Part shown: positions 22,134 through 31,200 of the stretch, in pieces
Position numbering within the stretch: the first letter of the stretch is position 1
Layout of the letters: each line of letters opens with the position of its first letter
Origin: Micromonospora sp. WMMA1947
GTDB taxonomy: Bacteria; Actinomycetota; Actinomycetes; Mycobacteriales; Micromonosporaceae
Assembly (NCBI RefSeq): GCF_027497355.1
Contig: NZ_CP114909.1
Location: 3,925,001 to 3,989,000, forward strand
Length of the DNA stretch: 64,000 nt
Direction: 5' to 3'
Notes under the pieces: model-generated
The model's database searches: none
What the model was told of the DNA's origin: nothing
Seen by the model: the letters and a program-made list of their open reading frames with translations, nothing else
Translations under genes and position numbers: made by a program

Positions 22134-23276
22134 ATGACTACCCAGGCTTCCGCGCCGCCCACGACCAAGTCGCAGGCGCTCCGCTCGTACGACGTCGCCG
22201 ACTTCCCGGCCCTGACCGGCATGGAGGAGGAGTGGCGCTTCACCCCGCTCAAGCGACTGCGCGGCCTGACCGGGTCGGCGCAGGGCGCTACCGGCACGGT
22301 CAGGCACGAGTACGGTGACCTGCCCGAGGGCGTCACCGTCGACCGGATCGGCCGGGACGACCCGAGGGTGGGCAGCGTGCTCACCCCGTTCGACCGGGTC
22401 AGCGCGCTCGCGTACGGCGGGGCCGACGGCGCGCTGCTGGTGCGCGTCGACCGCGACGCGGTGGTGGAGGCGCCGGTGCGCCTGCGGGTGGTCGGCGAGA
22501 ACGCCGAGGCGCTCGCCTTCGGCCACACGTTCGTCGAGGTGGACCGGTTCGCCGAGGCCACAGTGGTGATCGAGCACGTCGGCTCGGCCACGCTCGCCGA
22601 CAACGTCGAGGTGTCGGTGGGCGACGGGGCGAAGCTGACCCTGGTCACGGTCGCCGACTGGGCCGACGACGCGGTGCAGGCGCAGCACCTCAAGGTGCGG
22701 CTGGGCCGTGACGCCCGGATCCTGCACGTGCAGGTCAGCCTCGGCGGCGACCTGGTCCGGCAGTACACGTCTGTCGAGTACACCCAGCGCGGCGGCGAGG
22801 CCGAGCTGTACGGCGTCTACTTCGCCGACTCCGGCCAGCACCTGGAGCACCGGCAGCTGGTCGACCACACCGTGCCGGACTGCCGCAGCAACGTCGGCTA
22901 CCGGGGCGCGCTGCAGGGCGACGACGCGCACACGGTCTGGGTCGGCGACGTGCTGATCCGTGCCGAGGCCACCGGCACCGACACGTACGAGATCAACCGG
23001 AACCTGCTGCTCACCGACGGCGCGCGGGCCGACTCCGTACCCAACCTGGAGATCGAGACCGGCGAGATCGCCGGCGCCGGGCACGCCAGCGCGACCGGCC
23101 GCTTCGACGACGAGCAGCTGTTCTACCTGATGGCCCGGGGCATCCCGGAGGCCGAGGCGCGGCGCCTGGTGGTGCGCGGCTTCTTCGCCGAGCTGATCAA
23201 CAAGATCCCGGTCGAGGACCTGCGCGAGCGCCTGGGCGACGCCATCGAGGCCCGGCTGGCGAAGGCCGACGCCTGA
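22134..23276 (+). CDS. sufD: Fe-S cluster assembly protein SufD
   Basis: SufD is the second beta-helix subunit of the SufBCD complex and is needed for iron acquisition by the scaffold. The 380-residue product shows the family pattern LVDHTVPDCRSNVGYRG (with the conserved His and Cys) and the C-terminal MARGIPEAEARRLVVRGFF, paralogous to SufB. The ATG at 22134 follows GAAGAG closely. Its stop overlaps the next ATG by one base (TGATG). Confidence 0.96.
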   Translation: MTTQASAPPTTKSQALRSYDVADFPALTGMEEEWRFTPLKRLRGLTGSAQGATGTVRHEYGDLPEGVTVDRIGRDDPRVGSVLTPFDRVSALAYGGADGALLVRVDRDAVVEAPVRLRVVGENAEALAFGHTFVEVDRFAEATVVIEHVGSATLADNVEVSVGDGAKLTLVTVADWADDAVQAQHLKVRLGRDARILHVQVSLGGDLVRQYTSVEYTQRGGEAELYGVYFADSGQHLEHRQLVDHTVPDCRSNVGYRGALQGDDAHTVWVGDVLIRAEATGTDTYEINRNLLLTDGARADSVPNLEIETGEIAGAGHASATGRFDDEQLFYLMARGIPEAEARRLVVRGFFAELINKIPVEDLRERLGDAIEARLAKADA

Positions 23277-23620
23277 TGCTCAAGATCTGCTCCACCGAGG
23301 ACGTGCCGAAGGGCACCGCGATCAGCGCCGACGTGGACGGCGTGCAGGTCGCGATCGTGCACGGCGAGGACGACGTGTTCTACGCCGTGCACGACGAGTG
23401 CTCGCACGCCGCCGTGGCGCTGTCCGAGGGCGAGGTCGAGGGCTGCACGCTGGAATGCTGGCTGCACGGATCCCGTTTCGACCTGCGTACCGGTGAGCCC
23501 ACCGGGCTGCCCGCCACCGAACCCGTACCCGTCTATTCCGTCGAAGTCCGTGACGGCGACATCTACCTTTCCGTGGACGGCGACGGCCGTCCGCTGCCGA
23601 GCAATGGAGTGACCCGCTGA
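23276..23620 (+). CDS. Rieske-type non-heme iron ferredoxin of the suf operon
   Basis: The 114-residue protein has the two Rieske [2Fe-2S] ligand pairs: Cys42-Ser-His44 and Cys61-Trp-Leu-His64. It ends with the usual FDLRTGEPTGLPATEPVPVYSVEV domain pattern. Such small Rieske ferredoxins (NirD/biphenyl-dioxygenase ferredoxin type) sit inside suf operons of actinobacteria between sufD and sufC and may supply electrons for cluster assembly. It overlaps both neighbours by one base, so it is fully coupled to them. Confidence 0.93.
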   Translation: MLKICSTEDVPKGTAISADVDGVQVAIVHGEDDVFYAVHDECSHAAVALSEGEVEGCTLECWLHGSRFDLRTGEPTGLPATEPVPVYSVEVRDGDIYLSVDGDGRPLPSNGVTR

Positions 23621-24393
23621 TGAGCACCCTGGAGATCCGCGACCTGAAGGTGTCGGTCAAGCTGCCCGAGGGTGAGCTCAAGCCGATCCTGCACGGGGTC
23701 GACCTGACCGTGCGCTCCGGCGAGACGCACGCCATCATGGGCCCGAACGGCTCCGGCAAGTCCACGCTGGCGTACTCGATCGCCGGTCACCCGAAGTACG
23801 AGATCACCGGCGGCGAGGTGACCCTCGACGGCGAGGACGTGCTGTCCATGTCCGTCGACGAGCGGGCCCGCGCCGGCCTCTTCCTCGCCATGCAGTACCC
23901 GGTCGAGGTCCCCGGTGTGTCGGTGGCCAACTTCCTGCGTACCGCCAAGACCGCCATCGACGGCGAGGCGCCGAAGCTGCGCACCTGGGGCGGCGAGCTG
24001 CGCGGCGCCATGGAGCGCCTCCAGATGGACCCGGCGTTCGCCCAGCGCAACGTCAACGAGGGCTTCTCCGGCGGCGAGAAGAAGCGGCACGAGATCGTGC
24101 AGCTGGAGCTGCTCAAGCCGAAGATGGCGATCCTCGACGAGACCGACTCCGGCCTCGACGTGGACGCGCTGCGCGTGGTCAGCGAGGGCGTAAACCGGGT
24201 GCGCGACACCGGTGACACCGGCCTGCTGCTGATCACCCACTACACGCGCATCCTGCGCTACATCAAGCCGGACTTCGTGCACGTCTTCGTGGCCGGCCGG
24301 ATCGTCGAGCAGGGCGGCCGGGAGCTGGCCGACAAGCTCGAGGAAGAGGGCTACGAGCGGTACGTCGCCGGGGCCGGCGCGGCGCGGGCCTGA
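23620..24393 (+). CDS. sufC: Fe-S cluster assembly ATPase SufC
   Basis: SufC is the ABC-type ATPase of the SufBCD scaffold. The 257-residue protein has Walker A GPNGSGKS (about residues 47-54), the signature FSGGEKKRHEI and Walker B MAILDETDSGLD. The switch histidine lies in LLITHYTRIL. It lacks a membrane domain, as expected. The ATG overlaps the preceding stop by one base, and sufS follows eight bases later. Confidence 0.97.
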   Translation: MSTLEIRDLKVSVKLPEGELKPILHGVDLTVRSGETHAIMGPNGSGKSTLAYSIAGHPKYEITGGEVTLDGEDVLSMSVDERARAGLFLAMQYPVEVPGVSVANFLRTAKTAIDGEAPKLRTWGGELRGAMERLQMDPAFAQRNVNEGFSGGEKKRHEIVQLELLKPKMAILDETDSGLDVDALRVVSEGVNRVRDTGDTGLLLITHYTRILRYIKPDFVHVFVAGRIVEQGGRELADKLEEEGYERYVAGAGAARA

Positions 24394-24401
24394 GACTCGA
24401 C

Positions 24402-25706
24402 ATGACCTCGATGGCCATCCCGGCGGGCATGCCGCAGTACGACGACGTGCCGCGCTTCGACGTGGCGAAGGTGCGGGCCGACTTCCCGATCCTCGACCGA
24501 GAGGTCAACGGCCACCCGCTGGTCTACCTGGACAGCGCGAACACCTCGCACAAGCCGCGGCAGGTGCTCGACGTGCTCGCCGAGCACTACGCGCTGCACA
24601 ACGCCAACGTGTCGCGCTCGGTGCACACGCTGGGCACCGAGGCGACCGAGGCCTACGAGGGCGCGCGGGCGAAGATCGCCGCGTTCATCAACGCGCCGAG
24701 CATGGACGAGGTGGTGTTCACCAAGAACTCCACCGAGGCGATCAACCTCGTGGCGTACGCGTTCTCCAACGCGTCGCTGCGGGCGGACAGCGACCCCCGG
24801 TTCCGGCTGGGCCCCGGCGACGAGATCGTGATCTCCGAGATGGAGCACCACTCGAACATCGTCCCGTGGCAGCTGCTGGCGGAGCGCACCGGCGCGACGC
24901 TGCGCTGGTTCCCGGTCACCGACCAGGGCCGGCTCGACGAGTCCGGCCTGGACGACCTGGTCACCGAGCGGACGAAGATCGTCTCGCTGGTGCACATGTC
25001 GAACATCCTCGGCACCGTCAACGCCACCTCGCGGATCACCGCGCGGGTCCGTGAGGTCGGCGCGCTGCTGCTGCTCGACTGCTCGCAGTCGGTGCCGCAC
25101 CTGCCGATGGACGTGGTCGACTACGATGCCGACTTCATCGTCTTCACCGGGCACAAGATGTGCGGCCCGACCGGCATCGGCGTGCTCTGGGGCCGGGGCG
25201 AGCTGCTCGCCGCGATGCCCCCGGTGATGGGCGGCGGCTCGATGATCGAGACGGTGACCATGGCCGGCTCGACGTTCGCCGCGCCGCCGGCCCGGTTCGA
25301 GGCGGGCACCCCGCCGATCGCCGAGGCGGTGGCGCTCGGCGCGGCGGTCGACTACCTCACCGCGATCGGCATGCCGGCGATCCAGTGGCACGAGAAGGAG
25401 CTGACGGTGTACGCGCTGGACGCCCTCGCCACCGTGCCCGGCCTGCGGATCTTCGGCCCGACCGTGCCGGTGGGCCGGGGCGGGACGATCTCGTTCGCGC
25501 TCGGTGACGTGCACCCGCACGACGTCGGCCAGGTGCTCGACTCGCTCGGCGTGCAGGTGCGGGTGGGCCACCACTGCGCCCGGCCGGTATGCACCCGCTT
25601 CGGGGTGCCGGCCACGACGCGGGCGTCGTTCTACCTCTACACCACCACCGCGGAGATCGACGCCCTGGTGGCGGGGCTGGAGCAGGTGCGGAAGGTGTTC
25701 GACTGA
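24402..25706 (+). CDS. sufS: Cysteine desulfurase SufS
   Basis: SufS is a PLP enzyme that takes sulfur from cysteine and passes it to SufU. The 434-residue protein has the cofactor lysine Lys252 in FTGHKMCGP. The PLP-contact motifs SEMEHHSNIVPW and LLLDCSQSVPH are present, and the persulfide-carrying Cys392 lies in RVGHHCARPVC, the type II desulfurase pattern. ATG 24402 is taken as start, with ATG 24411 possible. The stop overlaps the sufU ATG (TGATG), matching the functional pairing of the two proteins. Confidence 0.97.
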   Translation: MTSMAIPAGMPQYDDVPRFDVAKVRADFPILDREVNGHPLVYLDSANTSHKPRQVLDVLAEHYALHNANVSRSVHTLGTEATEAYEGARAKIAAFINAPSMDEVVFTKNSTEAINLVAYAFSNASLRADSDPRFRLGPGDEIVISEMEHHSNIVPWQLLAERTGATLRWFPVTDQGRLDESGLDDLVTERTKIVSLVHMSNILGTVNATSRITARVREVGALLLLDCSQSVPHLPMDVVDYDADFIVFTGHKMCGPTGIGVLWGRGELLAAMPPVMGGGSMIETVTMAGSTFAAPPARFEAGTPPIAEAVALGAAVDYLTAIGMPAIQWHEKELTVYALDALATVPGLRIFGPTVPVGRGGTISFALGDVHPHDVGQVLDSLGVQVRVGHHCARPVCTRFGVPATTRASFYLYTTTAEIDALVAGLEQVRKVFD

Positions 25707-26179
25707 TGCAACTTGAATCTCTCTACCAAGAGATCATTTTGGACCACTACAAGCACCCGCACGGCCGTGGCCTGCGGGACGCGACGGACCCGGCTGTCCG
25801 GGTCGGCGAGGCGCACCACGTCAACCCGACCTGCGGCGACGAGATCACCGTGCGGGTGGCGACCGACGGCAGCGTGTTCACCGACATTTCGTACGACGGG
25901 ATGGGCTGCTCGATCAGCCAGGCGTCGGCGAGCATCCTGCACGAGCTGCTGCGCGGCAAGGCGGCGGGCGACGCCGCGGTGGTGCACGAGGCGTTCGTGC
26001 AGTTGATGTCCGGGCGGGGCCAGGTCACGCCGGACGAGGACGTGCTCGGAGACGGGGTGGCGTTCGCGGGTGTCGCGCGCTACCCGGCCCGGGTGAAGTG
26101 CGCGCTGTTGTCGTGGATGGCGTTCAAGGACGCCGCGGCACGCGCCGGGGTGGGCGTGAGCCCGGAGGTGAAGGCATGA
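25706..26179 (+). CDS. sufU: Sulfur-accepting assembly protein SufU
   Basis: SufU accepts persulfide sulfur from SufS. The 157-residue product begins MQLESLYQEIILDHYKHP and carries the zinc/sulfur-binding cysteines in NPTCGDEI, YDGMGCSIS and ARVKCALLSW, with the aspartate of CGDE as fourth ligand. It has the longer insertion (EAFVQLMSGRG) characteristic of SufU rather than IscU. It overlaps sufS by one base and sufT by four. Confidence 0.96.
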   Translation: MQLESLYQEIILDHYKHPHGRGLRDATDPAVRVGEAHHVNPTCGDEITVRVATDGSVFTDISYDGMGCSISQASASILHELLRGKAAGDAAVVHEAFVQLMSGRGQVTPDEDVLGDGVAFAGVARYPARVKCALLSWMAFKDAAARAGVGVSPEVKA

Positions 26180-26607
26180 GCGACGAGAACATGACCCACG
26201 AGACCGGCGCGGTGGCGACGGACGGCACCGCCGTCAACGGTGCTGTTGCCGACGGTGCGGACGCGGCGGCGCCGGCCGGCGGCAGGGCCGCGATCGGTGA
26301 CATCGAGGAGGCGATGAAGGACGTCGTCGACCCCGAGCTGGGCATCAACGTGGTCGACCTGGGCCTGGTGTACGGCGTCCACGTCGATGACGACAACGTC
26401 GCCACCCTGGACATGACGCTGACCTCGGCGGCCTGCCCGCTGACCGACGTCATCGAGGACCAGGCCCGGCAGGCGCTGACCACCGGTCCCGGTGGCGGCC
26501 TCGTCAACGACATCCGGATCAACTGGGTCTGGCTGCCGCCGTGGGGCCCCGACAAGATCACCGACGAGGGGCGCGACCAGCTCCGCTCGCTCGGCTTCAA
26601 CGTCTGA
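26176..26607 (+). CDS. sufT: Metal-sulfur cluster assembly factor (DUF59/MIP18), SufT-like
   Basis: DUF59 proteins help Fe-S cluster maturation or carrier functions. The 143-residue product has a ~40-residue Ala/Gly-rich, probably disordered N-terminus. The domain follows: DIEEAMKDVVDPELGINVVDLGLVY, the conserved TSAACPLTDVIEDQ with the functional cysteine, and INWVWLPPWGPDKITDEGR. It overlaps sufU by ATGA and is the last gene of the suf operon, followed by a strong terminator. Confidence 0.93.
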   Translation: MSDENMTHETGAVATDGTAVNGAVADGADAAAPAGGRAAIGDIEEAMKDVVDPELGINVVDLGLVYGVHVDDDNVATLDMTLTSAACPLTDVIEDQARQALTTGPGGGLVNDIRINWVWLPPWGPDKITDEGRDQLRSLGFNV

Positions 26608-26624
26608 CCGTTCCCGGTCACGCC

Positions 26625-26662
26625 GCGGGCGCGGCACCCCTACCGGGGGGTGCCGCGCCCGC
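26625..26662 (+). terminator. Terminator of the suf operon
   Basis: A perfect 16-bp stem (26625-26640 with 26647-26662, loop TACCGG) begins 18 bases after the sufT stop and is followed by GCTGCTTTCCC. Stem strength and place indicate the operon end, although the T-run is weak, as is usual in very GC-rich actinobacteria. Confidence 0.8.
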
Positions 26663-26870
26663 GCTGCTTTCCCGCGCCCGGCACTGCCTTCCGCGCCCGC
26701 ATGCTTCCCCGCCCCGCTTCCGAACCCCGCCCCTTTGTCCCCTCCGTTACTGAGTCCCCGCCGACCTCGCTTCCGTCCGCCTCTTCACACTCGTCAGCCA
26801 GGTTCCGCCGTCCTACTCAGGATCGCGTCCCAGCCAGCGAGAGTTCGCCTCCACTAGTCAGGAAAACCGA

Positions 26871-26920
26871 AGATCTTGGTAGGAAATGGCCCTCATGGGG
26901 GCCACTTCCTACCAAGATCT
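26871..26920. repeat. 50-bp near-perfect palindrome (AGATCTTGGTAGGAA...)
   Basis: The 25-base left half (26871-26895) matches the reverse complement of the right half (26896-26920) at 23 of 25 positions, with ends AGATCTTGGTAGGAA and TTCCTACCAAGATCT. Its sharp boundaries and length look like a dispersed REP/MITE-like element rather than a terminator; it has no T-run and no adjacent gene end. Confidence 0.75.
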
Positions 26921-26924
26921 CCCC

Positions 26925-26949
26925 GAGCCGAGCCGAGCCGAGCCGAGCC
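26925..26949. repeat. GAGCC pentanucleotide tandem repeat
   Basis: Five perfect copies of GAGCC start four bases after the 50-bp palindrome. The copy number could vary by slippage. No coding function is seen. Confidence 0.85.
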
Positions 26950-26989
26950 GACGGCGCTGCACCGTTCCGACCACCCACGCCCCCCTCCC

Positions 26990-27062
26990 CGCGATCTTGC
27001 AGATCCTGCCCGGGCAGACCGGGCATTCCGACTGTCTTCGGGGCCGTAAGTGCAAGCTCGCG
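26990..27062. repeat. Long imperfect palindrome with CGCGATCTTGCA arms
   Basis: CGCGATCTTGCA at 26990-27001 is mirrored by TGCAAGCTCGCG at 27051-27062 (one mismatch). The 49-base interior contains the perfect palindrome CTGCCCGGGCAG (27006-27017). It may be another degraded intergenic element. Confidence 0.5.
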
Positions 27063-27208
27063 CGGAAATGGGTGGTGGGGTGGGGGAGGGGGGCGCAGGA
27101 TGAGCCGGTGATCGAGGCGTACCCGACGCAGGTTTCTGTCCGTGCGGCCACCGCCGCACGCCGACAGCGCGCCCTGCCGCCGGCCGCCTCGCCCCACTTC
27201 CCGTCGTC

Positions 27209-27901
27209 GTGACCGGGGCGTTCCTGGCTGGCCTGGTCGCCGGCTACGGCGTCGCCATCCCGGTCGGCGCTATCGCGATCCTCATCCTCGGGCTCAGCGC
27301 GCGTACCTCGTTCCGCGTCGGTGCGGCGGCGGCGCTCGGCGTGGCCAGCGCCGACGGGCTCTACGCGGCCGTCGCGGCGCTGGGCGGGGCCGCGGTGGCG
27401 AGCGGCCTCGCGCCGGTCGCGGGTCCGCTGCGACTGGTCGCCGCGGGGGTGCTGCTGGCTCTCGCCTGCCTCACCGCCTGGCGTGCGCTGCGCCCATCCG
27501 CCCCGACGCCGGAGCCGAGCGTGGAAGGCGGACCGGCCGGGGAAGGCGGACCGGCCCGGGAAGGCCGGCCGCATCGGAAGGCGGCGGCGCGGGGTGGGCT
27601 GGACACGCCGGTGCGGGCGTTCGCCGCGGTCCTCGCGCTGACCCTGCTCAACCCGGCCACAGTGGTCTACTTCGTGGCGCTCGTCCTCGGCCGGGGTGAC
27701 GTGCTCGGTGGCGGTCCCGCGGGCGCGGGCGCCTTCACCGCCGGGGTGTTCCTCGCCTCGGCGAGCTGGCAGTTGCTGATCGCCGGCGGCGGCACGCTGA
27801 TCGGCCGGGCCCTCACCGGTCCCCGCGGGCGGCAGGTCACCGCGCTGCTGTCCAGTGTCATCATCGCCGTCCTCGCGGTCGCCACAGTGCTCGATGTCTG
27901 A
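27209..27901 (+). CDS. LysE-family amino acid/metabolite exporter
   Basis: LysE/RhtB proteins are small inner-membrane exporters for amino acids and related compounds. The 230-residue product has about six hydrophobic segments. Its N-terminal pattern is GLVAGYGVAIPVGAIAILIL, and the conserved TLLNPATVVYF lies in the second half. A hydrophilic, glycine/proline-rich loop (about residues 97-128) contains a short repeat GGPAGEGGPAREG. The GTG start at 27209 has no strong ribosome-binding site. Substrate is unknown. It stands alone between the repeat-rich interval and the protease gene. Confidence 0.85.
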   Translation: MTGAFLAGLVAGYGVAIPVGAIAILILGLSARTSFRVGAAAALGVASADGLYAAVAALGGAAVASGLAPVAGPLRLVAAGVLLALACLTAWRALRPSAPTPEPSVEGGPAGEGGPAREGRPHRKAAARGGLDTPVRAFAAVLALTLLNPATVVYFVALVLGRGDVLGGGPAGAGAFTAGVFLASASWQLLIAGGGTLIGRALTGPRGRQVTALLSSVIIAVLAVATVLDV

Positions 27902-28251
27902 CCGACGTGGACAGGCCGATGTGTCGGCCCGATTGCGGGCCGGTTCATGATCCGTTACCCAGGGATCGGCCGAAACGGCAGTTGCGGACGACGGAAGGAG
28001 CCGTTCCGGTTCCGCGTCCGACCACAGGTGCCCTTGGTCGTCAGGCCGGCCGTGCCGGGCCTGCGAAGCGCGGATCCCGCAAGCCGGGACGACCCGGATC
28101 ACCGTCCAGACAGAACCGCATCCTCTTTGCGGGTGATGTTCGAAGTCGCGAGTGGTCCTAGGGTCACGGAACAATCCGTGGACCGTTCACGTACGGCCGG
28201 TCATCCCCGCCGGTCGCGCGTCAGTCCACATCGATCGAACAGGGAGAAAAC
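27902..28251. other. Intergenic region upstream of the secreted metalloprotease
   Basis: These 350 bp contain the short hairpin after the LysE gene and then the leader of the protease gene. TAGGGT at 28159-28164 resembles actinobacterial -10 hexamers, but no -35 box lies at a suitable distance, so I do not call a promoter. I see no open frame with coding character here. Confidence 0.5.
27925..27942 (+). terminator. Short hairpin after the LysE gene
   Basis: CGGCCCG (27925-27931) pairs with CGGGCCG (27936-27942) around an ATTG loop, 23 bases after the LysE stop codon. The stem is short and has no T-run, so it is a weak terminator candidate. Confidence 0.45.
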
Positions 28252-31200
28252 TTGAGGATCACCCTGTGGCGTCCGCCGCGCGACCGGCAACCCGCCGGAC
28301 GGTCTCGGCGCGGACGGACCGCTGCCCTCCTCGTCGCCGCGCTGGCCGCGGCGACGCTTCCCGTTCTGGCGGCGCCCGCGCCCGCCTCCGCCGCTCCCGG
28401 CGTCCACGGACCGTGGCAGAAGGTGGACGGCAAACCGGCGGCCACGAAGGCGGGCCGCAAGGCGGCGATCAAGGCCAAGCGACTGGCCGCGTACAAGCTG
28501 GACCGCGGCACCATGAAGGGCCTGTTGGACGAGGCGCCGGCGGAGAAGCGCGTGGCGGTCGCCCGCGTGCCGAAGCAGGTGGTGTCGCTGCCCGCTCCGG
28601 ACGGCACGTTCCAGCGCTTCGAGCTGGTCGACTCGCCGGTCATGGAGGCCGGCCTGGCCGCGAAGCACCCGGACATCACCACGTACGCCGGCAAGGGCCT
28701 GGACGACCCGACCGCGACCATCCGGGCGGACCTCACCCCGCTGGGGTTCCACGCCTCGGTCCGCTCGGCGAAGGGCAACTGGTACATCGACCCGTACTAC
28801 CAGCGCGACCAGAGCCTGTACGCGAGCTACTTCGCCCGCGACCTGGAGCACCCGGAGGGCGAGTTCGTCGAGCGTGAGGACGTCACGCAGGAGGCGCACG
28901 CGCTGGCCGAGGAGATCGCCGAGGCGGAGGTACCGGCCGGGCCGCTGGTGAAGCTGCGCACCTACCGGGTGGCGCTGGTGACCGACCCGTCGTACGCCAC
29001 CTACTTCGGCGCGGAGAACGTCACCGCCGCGAAGGTGACGCTGATGAACCGGGTCACCCAGATCTACGAGGACGAGACCGCGATCCGGCTCGTCCTGATC
29101 AACGACACCGACAAGACGAACCTGAACACGCCGGCCCTGGCCACCGAGCCGAACGGCCCGTGCGGCGCGGCGGCCTGCTTCACGCCGGCGCAGCTCACCT
29201 CCTGCGGCGGCGGCACGCTCAGCCGTAACCGGATCGTGCTCGGCCAGCTGGTCGGCGCGAGCAACTACGACGTGGGCCACATCGGCCTGGGCGTCAACGG
29301 TGGCGGCGTGGCCAGCCTCGGTGTGATCGGCGGCAACGGCAAGGCGCAGGGCTGCACCGGCCTGCCGACACCGGTCGGTGACTTCTACGCGGTCGACTAC
29401 GTCTCGCACGAGATGGGTCACCAGTTCGCCGGCAACCACACCTTCAACGGCACGCAGTACAACTGCTCGGGCGGCAACCGCAGCGCGGCCAACTCGTACG
29501 AGCCGGGCAGCGGTTCGTCGATCATGGCGTACGCGGGCATCTGCCAGCAGGACAACCTCCAGCCGCACAGCGACCCGTACTGGTCGCACCGCAGCTACAC
29601 CGAGATCACCAACTACGTCACGTCGAACCGCCCGGCCATCAACGAGGTGCAGACCGTCTCGCTGTACGGGTTCGACGCCGACGGTGACTCGTTCACCGTC
29701 AGCTACGCGGGCACCGACTCGGCGCCGATCGTGCGGGGCGTCAACTACACCATCGCCGGCATCAAGGCCGCCATCGAGGGCATCGCCGGCTGGCCGGCCG
29801 GCGCGACGGTCACCGTGGCCGCCTTCGGTGGCAGCGGCACGCTCAACGACAACGGCTTTCAGGTGACCTTCGGCGGCACGCTGGCCACCACCAACGTGGC
29901 GGCGCTGGAGCTGACCAACGCCTCCGGTGCCTCCGGATTCGTCGGCGAGACCGCCAAGGGCGGCGCCATCGACAACGGCGGCTGGCTGGTCGAGGAGACC
30001 ACCAACCACGCGCCGGTGGTCACCGTGCCGGACACCGTCACCATCCCGGTGCGGACGCCGTTCGCGCTGACCGGCAGCGCCACCGACGCCGACGGCGACA
30101 CGGTGACGTACCTGTGGGAGCAGAACGACAGGGGCGCCACGACCGGCACCGCGCTGACGAACAACACGAAGGTCAACGGCCCGCTGTTCCGGGTGTTCAG
30201 CGAGGCGGCGATCGTGTCCCCGACGGACACGCTGAAGTACTACTCGCCGGGTCTGAACGCGGTCACCACCGACTCGACCCGGGTCTTCCCGGACATGCGG
30301 CAGATCCTGGCCGGCAACACCAACGCGGCCACCGGCGCCTGCCCGGCGGCCCCGGCACCCCCGGCCACCGGTGGCGCCTCGAACGTGCCGGCCGAGCTGG
30401 TCGACTGCTACTCCGAGTTCCTGCCCACCCGCGACTGGGTCGGCATCGCGGGCGACCGGACCCTGCACTTCAAGCTCACCGCCCGGGACGGGCGACTGGG
30501 TGGCGGCGGCATCGGCAGCGGCGACGTCTCCGTGGTGCTGGCGCCGGACGCGGGTCCGTTCCTGGTGACCTCGCAGGGCACCGCCGCGGTCCTGGACGGC
30601 GGCTCGGCCCAGACCGTGACGTGGGACGTGGCCGGCACCGACGTGGCGCCGGTGAACGCCGCGCAGGTGAAGATCTCGCTGTCCGCCGACGGCGGGCTGA
30701 CCTTCCCGTACGTGCTGGCGGAGCAGACCGCCAACACCGGCTCGGCGACGGTGACGCTGCCGAACGTGGCGACCGGGAAGGCCCGGATCAAGATCGAGGC
30801 GGTCGGCAACGTCTTCTTCGACGTCAACGACGCCGACTTCACCATCCGGTCCGCCCCGGCCGTCACCAGCACCGCCCCGGACGGCGGCGTGAACGTGCAG
30901 TACAGCGACGCGCTCTCGCCCGCCGTCACGGTGACCGCCACCGACGGCGACACCACGGGCGCGGACCTGACCGCCGCCGCCACCGGGCTGCCCGCCGGCC
31001 TGTCCCTGGCCGTCACGAGCACTTCGGCGACGGACGCCCGCCCGGGTACGCGTACCTGGACGGTCGCCGGCACCACCACGGCGGCCCCGGGCGACTACCC
31101 GGTCACCGTGACCGTCTCCGACGGCTCCGGGCTGACCGGCAGCACCTCGTTCACCGTCACCGTCGCCCCGGAGGACGCGGCGGTCAGCTGGGCCGGTGAC

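Larger units (their letters stand above)
26663..27208. other. Gene-free interval with stacked repeats
   Basis: About 550 bp between the suf terminator and the LysE gene hold no open frame with credible coding character. The first ~170 bp are C/T-rich on the + strand. They are followed by a 50-bp palindrome, a five-fold GAGCC tandem repeat and a second, longer imperfect palindrome, each listed separately. The last ~100 bp (G-rich, then the leader of the LysE gene) show no recognisable promoter. Confidence 0.7.
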
